NCBI RefSeq assembly: GCF_016482785.1
Contig: NZ_JAEMXM010000005.1
Location: forward strand, 1 to 64,000
DNA from: Paenibacillus alkalitolerans
Lineage (GTDB): Bacteria > Bacillota > Bacilli > Paenibacillales > YIM-B00363
Direction: 5' to 3'
Length of the DNA: 64,000 bases
The notes under the pieces were generated by a model. It saw only the letters and a list, made by a program, of their open reading frames with translations, made no database searches and was not told the DNA's origin. The translations under genes were made by a program, and so were the position numbers. Positions 1-5,962 of this stretch are shown piece by piece. Numbering within the stretch: position 1 is the first letter of the stretch; each line of letters begins with the position of its first letter.

Positions 1-1
1 G

Positions 2-324
2 GCAAACCCGCATCTACGTTGGTGCATGGAAGATGTTGATGATAAGAAGCCCCGACTTCAACTTGCGATAGCAATTAAGTGGGGGAGGTTCACATATACC
101 CAGCTTGCGGGTTGGAGCCGCACGTTTGCCGGCGGTTTCTTCCACAGTGCGGTCTATGATGAAATTCAGGAGCTGCGGACCGGAATGACGAGCGGCAAGG
201 GCGAGGCGGTCAAGGTTTTGTCCGAATCGGCTGAATATCGTATCGGCTTGTCCGCCACTCCGATCTACAACTACGGCACTGAGAATTGGAATGTCCTACA
301 GTTTATCGATCCCGGTGTCTGGTG
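2..324 (+). pseudogene. SNF2-type helicase, 5' fragment (split by mobile element)
   Basis: The frame is open from the left edge and runs to an insertion-derived TGA. It shows a Walker-B/DEAH-like box (YDEIQELRTG, near position 165) and motif III (IGLSATP, near 245), as in SNF2-family DNA helicases/translocases. The protein breaks at FIDPG, exactly where the transposon-like element begins, and resumes in the same frame at 1148 with PGILGTYEEF, so the ancestral sequence read FIDPGILGTYEEF. The gene start lies outside the window. Because insertion plus duplicated target is 837 bp (279 codons), removing it restores one continuous frame. The helicase is inferred to be inactive; its original role (chromosomal, phage or defence helicase) cannot be decided from this part. 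Confidence 0.8.
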
Positions 325-362
325 ATAAAAAAACTGTGGAACCAGTAAAAAAACTGTGGAAC
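316..362 (+). repeat. Left-end transposase-binding-like repeats (2 copies)
   Basis: Two tandem copies share the core AAAAAAACTGTGGAAC: the terminal one at 316-342 and a second at 343-362. The core is the reverse complement of the right-end core GTTCCA(A/C)A..TTT. By analogy with TnsB sites of Tn7 these are inferred to be transposase-binding sites. Confidence 0.75.
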
Positions 363-371
363 TCCTAGAAC

Positions 372-411
372 AGTCCCGATGATGCCTTTGTTAGGTCATC
401 GGGACTTTTTT
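372..411 (+). terminator. Intrinsic terminator inside the element's left end
   Basis: Perfect 11-bp stem AGTCCCGATGA / TCATCGGGACT with a 13-nt loop followed by TTTTTTATT. It could stop read-through transcription from the helicase promoter into the cargo gene. Confidence 0.85.
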
Positions 412-432
412 ATTAAGAAGGGACTGTAGCCA

Positions 433-819
433 GTGTTAGGGGAGCGAATTCGAGAAATTAGAAAGACGGATAGTAAACGTTTTGAAAGAGCTCATGTGGA
501 TCTAAGTAGACTTCTCGGTTATACAGCAGATAACTCAGAGAATGATGGGGGACCCGATCCATGGTGGATTGTTGGTGATTTTTGCTTAGCAGCTGAAGAT
601 TACAAAACCGACGGTAAAAATCCAATATCTTTGCATAAGGAGAGGCAAGTCAACGATCATCCGACGTGGATTACGCGGATGGTTCCGCAATTATCGAAAA
701 ACATTGATTTTGTTCGGGTCATTATCTCGCCATCAACATCTGTTGAGAGAGTAGCGGTGGCAATATCTAGGGATGTAACCTATTGGAACCAAGAGCAATT
801 TGTAAACTGGGCTCAGTAA
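433..819 (+). CDS. Cargo protein of the mini-element, PD-(D/E)XK-like (hypothetical)
   Basis: The 128-residue product starts at a GTG, with a weak AAGAAGGG about 10 nt upstream and an in-frame TAG directly before, so it may be a C-terminal fragment of a once larger protein. Residues 41-58 read PDPWWIVGDFCLAAEDYK, which fits the spacing of a PD-(D/E)XK nuclease core (Asp42, Asp56, Lys58). The preceding LLGYTADNSENDGG and the following HKERQVNDHPTWI also resemble, from memory, C-terminal nuclease-like domains attached to some DEAD-box helicases. No signal peptide or membrane segment is visible. It is the only gene carried by the transposon-like element. The function is inferred only from the motif; it may be inactive. 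Confidence 0.5.
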   Translation: MLGERIREIRKTDSKRFERAHVDLSRLLGYTADNSENDGGPDPWWIVGDFCLAAEDYKTDGKNPISLHKERQVNDHPTWITRMVPQLSKNIDFVRVIISPSTSVERVAVAISRDVTYWNQEQFVNWAQ

Positions 820-959
820 TCGCTTATCGTGAGTATGGCATGGATCCGATGTCCATTAAAAATCTTCTGCAGAAATCACCACTATCCAGCCTTCAAACTT
901 TCTGATAACAAGCCAAACCACCAAGATAGACTGGATTCATTTTTTATGAAGCATAACTT

Positions 960-1000
960 AGAGGTTACCCAATTAGGTGGCCTCTTCTTCTTTTTTTTTA
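960..1000 (+). terminator. Intrinsic terminator at 3' side of cargo
   Basis: Stem AGAGG(tta)CC / GG(tgg)CCTCT around loop CAATTA, followed by a 20-nt pyrimidine run with nine consecutive T. It closes the cargo transcription unit before the right end of the element. Confidence 0.75.
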
Positions 1001-1021
1001 TCGCAATTGGCTTGTATAAAG

Positions 1022-1147
1022 GTTTCCAACTTTCTTTTCATGGTATTTTCTAGTGGTTCCACACTTTCTTTTTTTCATGGTTAACACGTGCTGTGGCAAA
1101 CTCAATAAAATCAATAAAGATAGTTCCAACATTTTTATCACCTAACA
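1022..1147 (+). repeat. Right-end transposase-binding-like repeats (3 copies)
   Basis: Three copies of a motif starting GTTCCA or GTTTCCAA and followed by a T-rich run: 1022-1043, 1055-1080 and the terminal 1122-1147. The two inner copies end in TTTTCATGG, the terminal one in TTTTATCACC. Three sites on the right and two on the left give the asymmetric end structure known from Tn7-like elements. Confidence 0.7.
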
Positions 1148-1981
1148 CCCGGCATACTCGGAACGTATGAGGAATTTGTGCGCGAATGGTGCGTGAACGA
1201 GCGGGAGGTGCGCGATCCGGCCGTATTGGGGAGCTTTCTGCGCGAGCAGAACGTCATGCTTCGCCGCACGAAGCGCGAGGTTGGCAGCCAGTTGCCCCCT
1301 GTCAACACGATCGTGGAGTATGTGGAACCGGATGTTTCCAAGCTAAGATCCGTACAAGAGCAGGCGAAAAAGCTGGCGTTACAGACATCCGGGGGAAGCT
1401 TTATGGAACGCGGGCGCGCCGCCCGCGAGCTTGATCTTCTGATGAGGCAGGCGACCGGCATCGCCAAAGCCGCCGGCGCGGCCAAATATGCCAAACAGCT
1501 GCTCGATGCGAATGTCCCGATACTGCTGGTAGGCTGGCATCGCGAAGTGTATGAGATATGGCTCAAGGAATTGGATATGTATAAGCCGGCCATGTATACA
1601 GGGAGCGAATCCGATAAGCAGAAGGCGGAGGCGGTGCAGCGTTTCGTCCGGGGCGATACGGATGTGTTCATTTTATCCCTGCGCAGCGGAGCCGGGCTAG
1701 ACGGGCTGCAGTATCGGTGCTCGACCATAATGTTCGGGGAGTTGGATTGGTCGCCCAAGGTACACGAGCAGATCGTCGGACGGCTGAACCGGGAAGGGCA
1801 GCTTGACCGAATCACAGTCGTTTACCTGAACGCAGAGGAAGGGTCGGATCCGGTCATGCTCAACGTGTTGGGCATTAAGTCTTCTCAGTCGGAGAATATT
1901 ATCGACCCCGATCATCAACTAAAGACGAATCGCGATGTGAAGAAAAGCAGAGTCCAGGCGCTTGTCGGCCGACTCCTATGA
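1148..1981 (+). pseudogene. SNF2-type helicase, 3' fragment (split by mobile element)
   Basis: C-terminal half of the same helicase, in frame with the 5' fragment once the inserted element is removed. It contains the linker (VMLRRTKREVGSQLPP) typical after motif III of SNF2 proteins and the C-terminal RecA-like domain: ILLVGWHREVYEIW, then a motif V region (ILSLRSGAGLDGLQ) and motif VI (EQIVGRLNREGQ, with the arginine finger pair). About 277 residues. A GTG at 1178 could start a separate polypeptide but has no convincing ribosome binding site, so this is treated as the stranded 3' end of a broken gene. Its last 6 bp overlap the 3' end of the convergent tetR gene. Confidence 0.8.
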
Positions 1982-2572
1982 CCTGCGTTCAAATTGCCAA
2001 GCCTTCAGAAATTCTGAAATGACGGTCATCGTCTCCTCCAACGCCTGACGGTCATCAGGGCTTTCCGCGATCCACAACACGGATTCGTTAAGGGCGCCTG
2101 ATAGAAAATGAGTCATTGCTTCTAAAGGGGCCGGTTTGAGGTATCCTTCGCGCTGCATGAGATGCAGCTGCTCGCGCAAATGCCACATCGAGTTTTCCTC
2201 ATCCATCTTGCGCCAAGCATCCCAACCCAACACAGCAGGTCCGTCTATGAGCAAAATTCGTCTGTTCCGCGGTTCTACGGCTGCCGCGACAAATGCGCGG
2301 CAGCCCAAAATCAGCTGCTCCCACGGATCCCCCGTTCGGGCGGCGGCAGCTTCCACCCGCTCCCCGATTTCCTTCTGTACCGATTCCAGTACCGCTTGGA
2401 ACAAACCTCTTTTGCTGCGAAAATGATGGTAGAGCGCGCCCCGAGTCAACTGTGCTTCAGCCGAAATCAGTTCCAGCGACGTTCTCTCATAGCCATACTC
2501 CGTAAAATGGTTTCTGGCCACTTCCGTCAGCTTTATAATTGTTTCAAACGCTTCTTCTTTGCTTCTCTTCAT
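1976..2572 (-). CDS. TetR-family transcriptional regulator
   Basis: 198 residues, normal TetR length. An N-terminal helix-turn-helix of about 47 residues is clear (HFTEYGYERTSLELISAEAQ then LTRGALYHHFRSKRGLF), followed by a helical ligand-binding domain. The family usually represses genes nearby and is released by a small hydrophobic ligand. It lies 129 bp downstream of the VOC gene on the same strand, and a palindrome sits upstream of that gene (3169-3185), so autoregulation of the pair is likely. The 3' end overlaps the broken helicase gene by 6 bp in convergent orientation. Ligand unknown. Confidence 0.9.
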   Translation of the reverse strand: MKRSKEEAFETIIKLTEVARNHFTEYGYERTSLELISAEAQLTRGALYHHFRSKRGLFQAVLESVQKEIGERVEAAAARTGDPWEQLILGCRAFVAAAVEPRNRRILLIDGPAVLGWDAWRKMDEENSMWHLREQLHLMQREGYLKPAPLEAMTHFLSGALNESVLWIAESPDDRQALEETMTVISEFLKAWQFERRS

Positions 2573-2591
2573 ACCGTTCTCCCGTTTTCCG

Positions 2592-2681
2592 TTATCTCTC
2601 GCATAAGTGCGGCGTTATTAAGCCGGCAAGACACTCGGCCAACTCCACTCCGAAATAATCTTTTAAAGCGATCGTGCTCAT
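2592..2681 (-). pseudogene. N-terminal remnant, possibly an AlkC/AlkD-like DNA repair protein
   Basis: A 29-codon frame starting MSTIALKDYFGVELAECLAG and stopping soon after, in the gap between the VOC and tetR genes. The pattern LKDYFGVELAECLAGLI resembles, from memory, the first helix of DNA alkylation repair HEAT-repeat proteins (LKNFFGPEL-type starts). The rest of such a gene (about 220 residues) is missing. It could also be a chance short ORF. Confidence 0.35.
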
Positions 2682-2701
2682 GCCGCTCCCACACTGCCTC
2701 C

Positions 2702-3130
2702 TTACCATAGCTTCTCGTGGTACTGTTCGCTATATGTGTCGGAAGGAGGAATAATTTTGATCACATCGATCAATACGCCGTTGGGATCACTCGTTATGAA
2801 ATGCCGCTGCCCGAACTCCTCATCCCGGATATCCATCTGCAAGGGAAGCTTCTCCCGATTAATCAGCCTTTCGTATTCCGCGTCTACGTCATCCGTTTCA
2901 AAGTTGAGAATGAGTCCGGCTACGGAATGCCTGTAGGCTGAAGGGATAGTAGAGTGTCCGGATCCCAGAATGGCAAGTTCAAACGCCTGTTGGTTCCCGC
3001 GAAGAAGTCGAAGGCTTACGTACCAGTCGGATTCGAATACCGCCTCAAATCCGAAGTATTTTTGATAAAATGCTGCGCTTTCCGCTACCTGCCCGGTTAA
3101 AATGACCGGATAAAAACTGGAAACTTTCAT
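2702..3130 (-). CDS. VOC-family (glyoxalase/bleomycin resistance-like) protein
   Basis: 142 residues from the ATG at 3130, chosen because GAGGAGA lies 8 nt upstream; a longer in-frame start at 3172 has no ribosome binding site and overlaps the putative operator. Features of the vicinal oxygen chelate fold are visible: [20 protein letters not shown] at the N-terminus (first beta-alpha-beta module), WYVSLRLL, and a C-terminal metal-site strand region ([17 protein letters not shown]). Members bind drugs or catalyse metal-dependent isomerisation or ring opening; substrate unknown. Pairing with a TetR regulator fits a stress- or drug-inducible unit. Confidence 0.85.
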   Translation of the reverse strand: MKVSSFYPVILTGQVAESAAFYQKYFGFEAVFESDWYVSLRLLRGNQQAFELAILGSGHSTIPSAYRHSVAGLILNFETDDVDAEYERLINREKLPLQMDIRDEEFGQRHFITSDPNGVLIDVIKIIPPSDTYSEQYHEKLW

Positions 3131-3168
3131 TTTCACATTCTCCTCTTCATGTTTATAATCGGATATTA

Positions 3169-3185
3169 ACATACAATCAGTATGT
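3169..3185. promoter_or_regulatory. Palindromic operator, probable TetR site
   Basis: Perfect inverted repeat ACATAC-N5-GTATGT immediately upstream of the VOC gene. Size and symmetry fit operators of TetR-family dimers; the only regulator of that class here is the adjacent tetR. Confidence 0.55.
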
Positions 3186-3270
3186 ATGTAAAGTGTATTC
3201 GCAGGAGCAGGTTACGATGTACAAAGGAACGTCCTGTCATAAAAAGACTTCTGATCTATTATTCGAGAGT

Positions 3271-3300
3271 CCCTCGGCCACTTAGTGCCCGAGGGTCTTT
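3271..3300 (+). terminator. Hairpin with short T run
   Basis: CCCTCGG...CCGAGGG stem with an inner CAC/GTG extension, followed by TCTTTCCTTT. It stands alone in a 403-bp gene-free stretch (3186-3588) that also holds an inverted repeat and a promoter. Confidence 0.5.
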
Positions 3301-3404
3301 CCTTTATGCAGTTTAGACGAAGAAGGATCTGGAGCTTTTTCATGCACGATGCTCCGTAATAGTGTACGCCCATGCGGCGGTGGCATTACGTGAGAGCACA
3401 ATGT

Positions 3405-3461
3405 ACCTAACTCAGGATATTAAAGTTTCGACGGCCTAGAACATGTCTCCTGAGTTAAGGT
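3405..3461. repeat. Long-loop inverted repeat in leader region
   Basis: ACCTAACTCAGGA (3405-3417) and TCCTGAGTTAAGGT (3448-3461) are complementary with a single bulged base, separated by 30 nt. It could be a structured RNA or a protein site upstream of the small ORF promoter at 3518. Confidence 0.4.
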
Positions 3462-3517
3462 GATCGGTTTTTGCGGTGATATAGAGGGGAGCGGACTTTC
3501 CGACTACAACTTTTTTG

Positions 3518-3546
3518 TTGACATGATCCAAATTCCCTTATATGCT
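3518..3546 (+). promoter_or_regulatory. SigA-type promoter for small ORF 1
   Basis: TTGACA, 17-bp spacer, TATGCT. It lies 43 bp before the start codon at 3589. Confidence 0.7.
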
Positions 3547-3588
3547 TTAGAACAATGCTCAGTAATTTTGGGAAAGGAGACGGTTTGA

Positions 3589-3717
3589 ATGTTCAAAGGC
3601 CAATTCTGCCTCGATAAGAGACTTGAACCACAGTGGAGCCACGATAATGGCTTCCGCTTGATTTCCTATGAACAAAATTCGAAACGTCAGCTGCATCCTT
3701 TCTCGACGCATGATTAA
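3589..3717 (+). CDS. Small ORF 1 (42 aa), unknown
   Basis: Starts MFKGQFCLDKRLEPQW and ends HPFSTHD. A strong ribosome binding site (AAAGGAG) sits 9 nt upstream, behind a near-consensus promoter, and an intrinsic terminator follows at 3756-3779, so this is a complete small transcription unit. The peptide is polar, with one Cys and no membrane segment. I recognise no family. It is the first of three such units between the VOC gene and the tRNA cluster. Confidence 0.5.
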   Translation: MFKGQFCLDKRLEPQWSHDNGFRLISYEQNSKRQLHPFSTHD

Positions 3718-3755
3718 CCGCGACGATCTCGAGGTTATGTAACGGAGAGTTCAAG

Positions 3756-3779
3756 GGGCTGCTGACGGCGGCTCTTTTT
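3756..3779 (+). terminator. Intrinsic terminator after small ORF 1
   Basis: Stem GGGCTGC / GCGGCTC (two G-U pairs) with a 5-nt loop, followed by TTTTT. The 317-bp stretch 3718-4034 otherwise holds only AT-rich sequence and the promoter at 3959. Confidence 0.6.
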
Positions 3780-3958
3780 GTTTCGTTCCTTTTCAGGAAC
3801 GGGACGAGAGGAGTTGATCGCAAGCGGCCCCTTTTTGATAACCATAGAATTTATAACATTGAAATTGAGACTACCCGCTTTTCTGAATGTACTTCGATAG
3901 AAGTTTTTCTTATTATAAGTAGTAAGAGTTAATGATTTGAAAAAATGAAAATTAATGG

Positions 3959-3988
3959 TTGACAGTGTCGGATGCACGATGCTATGAT
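3959..3988 (+). promoter_or_regulatory. Consensus SigA promoter for small ORF 2
   Basis: TTGACA, 18-bp spacer, TATGAT, with an AT-rich upstream stretch; 46 bp before the start codon at 4035. Confidence 0.75.
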
Positions 3989-4034
3989 GTGATCCATGAA
4001 ACAGTAAAACAAAAGCGAGAGGACGGTGACGAAA

Positions 4035-4181
4035 ATGAAAAAGTTCGCAGAGCAAATGTTATTCATAATCGATGAAAGGAATTACTCTTTCGAACAACTC
4101 TGGAATCAGCATCATCCGTTCGCCGGCCAACCTCATACATGTAGTCTTTTCAATCAACGCTTAGAGCGAAGCGGGGGATAG
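4035..4181 (+). CDS. Small ORF 2 (48 aa), unknown
   Basis: Starts MKKFAEQMLFIIDERNYSFE and ends LERSGG. GAGAGGA lies about 11 nt upstream of the ATG, behind a consensus promoter; a hairpin terminator follows at 4228. The N-terminal half is amphipathic and could form a helix; the middle is His/Pro-rich (WNQHHPFAGQPH). No family recognised. No obvious alignment to small ORF 1 or 3. Confidence 0.5.
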   Translation: MKKFAEQMLFIIDERNYSFEQLWNQHHPFAGQPHTCSLFNQRLERSGG

Positions 4182-4227
4182 GTGCAAGCATCCGTCCTAG
4201 CAGATCGATATATAAGTGTTATTGCAA

Positions 4228-4256
4228 AGACTGCTGATCTCCAGCGGTCTTTTTTC
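4228..4256 (+). terminator. Intrinsic terminator after small ORF 2
   Basis: Stem AGACTGCTG / CAGCGGTCT (one G-U pair) with loop ATCTC, followed by TTTTTT. Confidence 0.75.
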
Positions 4257-4341
4257 ATGCCTGTTATTGGGAATGGAAAGGGATCGGGAGAGAGTAGTCT
4301 TTTTTTCTCATCCGATTAGATCGTAGGGAAGGTGAAATCAA

Positions 4342-4494
4342 ATGAGAAAGTTGATAAATCCGAAATATGAACAACAGGAATGGACGGGTTTTCATCGAGA
4401 GACAACGAATGATCTCTTTGGTTTCTTATTGCCAATTTCTCTATTCCCTATCGGTAGGTTAGATGCGGAGGCGTTAACAGATCCTCCTGATTAG
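4342..4494 (+). CDS. Small ORF 3 (50 aa), unknown
   Basis: Starts MRKLINPKYEQQEWTGFHRE, continues with a short hydrophobic patch (LFGFLLPISLFPIG) and ends in an acidic tail (TDPPD). GGAAGGTG lies upstream at proper spacing and a terminator-like stem follows at 4521. The patch is too short and proline-broken for a standard transmembrane helix, but peripheral membrane contact is possible. No family recognised. Confidence 0.5.
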   Translation: MRKLINPKYEQQEWTGFHRETTNDLFGFLLPISLFPIGRLDAEALTDPPD

Positions 4495-4520
4495 ATCTGT
4501 TGCGTACTCATAATTGATCT

Positions 4521-4598
4521 AAGCTGCCGGAATGTCGGGTGTCTTTCTCTCTCCAATCAGGAGCGGGAATGGCTTCGGCATGACAGGCAGCTTTTTTT
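4521..4598 (+). terminator. Terminator-like stem after small ORF 3
   Basis: AAGCTGCC / GGCAGCTT with an inner TGTC/GACA pairing and a long loop of about 50 nt, followed by TTTTTTT. It separates the small ORFs from the tRNA cluster. Confidence 0.55.
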
Positions 4599-4620
4599 AT
4601 ACCCTGGTTCTTTGCAAGAT

Positions 4621-4696
4621 GGAGGTCATGGCGAAATGGTTAACGCGACGGGTTGTGGCCCCGTTATCGCCGGTTCAATTCCGGCTGATCTCCCCA
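4621..4696 (+). tRNA. tRNA-His (GTG)
   Basis: Full cloverleaf: acceptor GAGGTCA / TGATCTC, anticodon stem ACGGG / CCCGT with loop TTGTGGC (anticodon GTG), T arm GCCGG-TTCAATT-CCGGC, CCA encoded. The extra 5' G opposite discriminator C is the tRNA-His identity pair G-1:C73. Confidence 0.93.
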
Positions 4697-4701
4697 ATCA
4701 A

Positions 4702-4775
4702 TGCCCGATAGCCAAGCGGTAAGGCAGATGACTTTGACTCATCGATCGCAGGTTCGATCCCTGCTCGGGCAGCCA
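4702..4775 (+). tRNA. tRNA-Gln (TTG)
   Basis: Acceptor TGCCCGA / TCGGGCA, anticodon stem GATGA / TCATC with loop CTTTGAC (anticodon TTG), T arm GCAGG-TTCGATC-CCTGC, discriminator G, CCA encoded. Five nt after tRNA-His. Confidence 0.93.
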
Positions 4776-4780
4776 ATTAT

Positions 4781-4860
4781 GGATGGGAAAGATCAGATAG
4801 GTTGCTGTATGTATATCGTCGACCGAAAGATGTGCGGGTCACCCCCGCTCCTATCCGCCA
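4781..4860 (+). other. tRNA-like remnant between tRNA-Gln and tRNA-Pro
   Basis: 80 nt with tRNA-like ends: GGATGGG pairs with CCTATCC and is followed by G-CCA, in register with the neighbouring tRNA genes. The T arm is damaged (loop GTCACCC instead of TTCRANY), and no normal D arm or anticodon arm can be folded; the best anticodon-like stem has a mismatch and lacks T33. Inferred to be a decayed tRNA gene. Confidence 0.4.
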
Positions 4861-4861
4861 A

Positions 4862-4938
4862 CGGGACGCAGCTCAGTTTGGCAGAGCGCTTGCCTTGGGA
4901 GCAAGATGCCGCAGGTTCGAGTCCTGCCGTTCCGACCA
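4862..4938 (+). tRNA. tRNA-Pro (TGG)
   Basis: Acceptor CGGGACG / CGTTCCG, anticodon stem CTTGC / GCAAG with loop CTTGGGA (anticodon TGG), T arm GCAGG-TTCGAGT-CCTGC, discriminator A, CCA encoded. Confidence 0.93.
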
Positions 4939-4941
4939 CAT

Positions 4942-5015
4942 GACGCGGTGGTGAAAAGGATGAACACACGGGCCTTTCAAGTCCGGATGTACGGGTTCGA
5001 GTCCCGTCCGCGTCG
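4942..5015 (+). tRNA. tRNA-Glu (TTC)
   Basis: Acceptor GACGCGG / CCGCGTC, anticodon stem CGGGC / GTCCG with loop CTTTCAA (anticodon TTC), T arm ACGGG-TTCGAGT-CCCGT, discriminator G. Unlike its neighbours it lacks an encoded CCA (CTTTT follows). Only about 46 bp separate it from rtcB. Confidence 0.85.
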
Positions 5016-5061
5016 CTTTTACGTTCATATTTATTGCACCAAGATTAGGAGGATCAACAAA

Positions 5062-5676
5062 ATGTTTACCGATCACGGTAAAAACCACAAAGAGGTGGCG
5101 CTTAACAACGGACGTCTTCATGTATTTGCCAATGACGAAGTATTCGCTTCGTTCGAAAACAAAGTTTATGAAATGGCAGACAACATTCTCGCGGTACCGC
5201 GGATCCAACATATGAGCTACACGCCCGATGCTCATGTCGGGGTAGGGACATGTATCGGTACTACCGCCGTTTGGAATATGTCCGACGGATTCGTCTCGCC
5301 GTCTACGGTGGGTTCGGATATCGGCTGCGGAATGCGAGTGCATCTGACTTCGCTCCATAAGGACGATTTCGCAGACAAGGCTTTGAAGCGGTCGATCATC
5401 AAAGCGATCGAAAAGCATTCGCCGGTAGGAGAACGGGCGGCGTCGAACTATAAGGACATTAAAGTGTCCGATATCGTGTTGAACGGTGTCCACGGTCTTC
5501 CGGCAAAGTACGTTCCCGATCACTACACGCCATCCCAACGGACCTGGACGGTCAATCTGGAGACGGACCGTTTCAAGATCGACAAACCGGAGTACATCGA
5601 AGATCACCCGGAAAACCCACATCTAAAAGAAGGGATCTGGTCGCGGGCTTGGAAGACAATCGGAACGCTTGGTGGT
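5062..5676 (+). CDS. rtcB: RtcB RNA-splicing ligase, exon 1
   Basis: First 205 codons of rtcB, the GTP- and Mn-dependent ligase that joins RNA 2',3'-cyclic phosphate or 3'-phosphate ends to 5'-OH ends (tRNA and RNA repair). The start ATG at 5062 follows AGGAGG by 9 nt. Visible family motifs: PDAHVGVGTCIGT and the metal-binding SDIGCGM (near residue 90). The exon ends ...TIGTLGG, and the reading frame then runs into intron sequence and stops at 5703. Exon 2 resumes with GNHFIEL at 6279, giving the conserved TLGGGNHF motif. With splicing the protein is 482 residues, normal for bacterial RtcB. It lies directly downstream of the tRNA cluster with no obvious terminator between, so co-transcription with tRNA-Glu is possible. 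Confidence 0.93.
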
Positions 5677-5928
5677 AGACTTTCCGCCACCCTAGTAGCG
5701 TGATCTACTAGCGAAAAACTCGTCCAAAACGGGAAAAGCTGAGATGCTAATTCCGTGGGAAGCGGTAATACGCCCCGTAGAGAGCAGAGGGACTTGAGCA
5801 TCCTACCAGGTGAAGCTGGGGATGAAGGTGTGCTCCGAACTAACACGAATCGGAAGTGTTAGAGGTTAGCAGAAATGACTAACCCATTACGAAAATGTAC
5901 TTGATAATCTCAATGAAATGGTTGTAAT

Positions 5929-5954
5929 ATCTCCATGAAATGAGTTAAGGAGAT
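5929..5954 (+). promoter_or_regulatory. Hairpin sequestering the homing-endonuclease RBS
   Basis: ATCTCC (5929-5934) pairs with GGAGAT (5949-5954), which contains the Shine-Dalgarno of the ORF at 5963. Blocking of the endonuclease RBS by RNA structure is known for phage group I introns and would limit its translation from unspliced rtcB transcripts. Confidence 0.55.
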
Positions 5955-5962
5955 GTAATAAT

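Larger units (their letters stand above)
316..1147. mobile_element. 832-bp Tn7-superfamily-like mini-element
   Basis: The element starts TGTCTGGTGATAAAAA and ends with the inverse of TGTTAGGTGATAAAAA, so the termini are TGT...ACA with a 16-bp inverted repeat matching at 14 positions. It is flanked by CCCGG on both sides (311-315 and 1148-1152), a 5-bp target duplication. Multiple further copies of the end motif lie inside each end. TGT/ACA termini, 5-bp duplication and arrays of end-binding sites are the established signature of Tn7-like and related DDE transposons. There is no transposase gene inside, so it would have to be moved in trans or is a deletion remnant. It carries one ORF (433-819) bracketed by two intrinsic terminators. 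Confidence 0.85.

Noticed and set aside
829-1053. 74-codon ORF at the right side of the mini-element
   Set aside because: It runs through a strong terminator and through right-end repeat sites, with a homopolymer-coded FFFFFF stretch; no ribosome binding site of note.
3593-4055. Minus-strand ORFs over the micro-gene region
   Set aside because: They cross promoters and terminators of the plus-strand units and lack ribosome binding sites.
4781-4860. A fifth functional tRNA
   Set aside because: Only the acceptor stem and CCA are convincing; T loop and anticodon arm are not canonical. Kept as a remnant.
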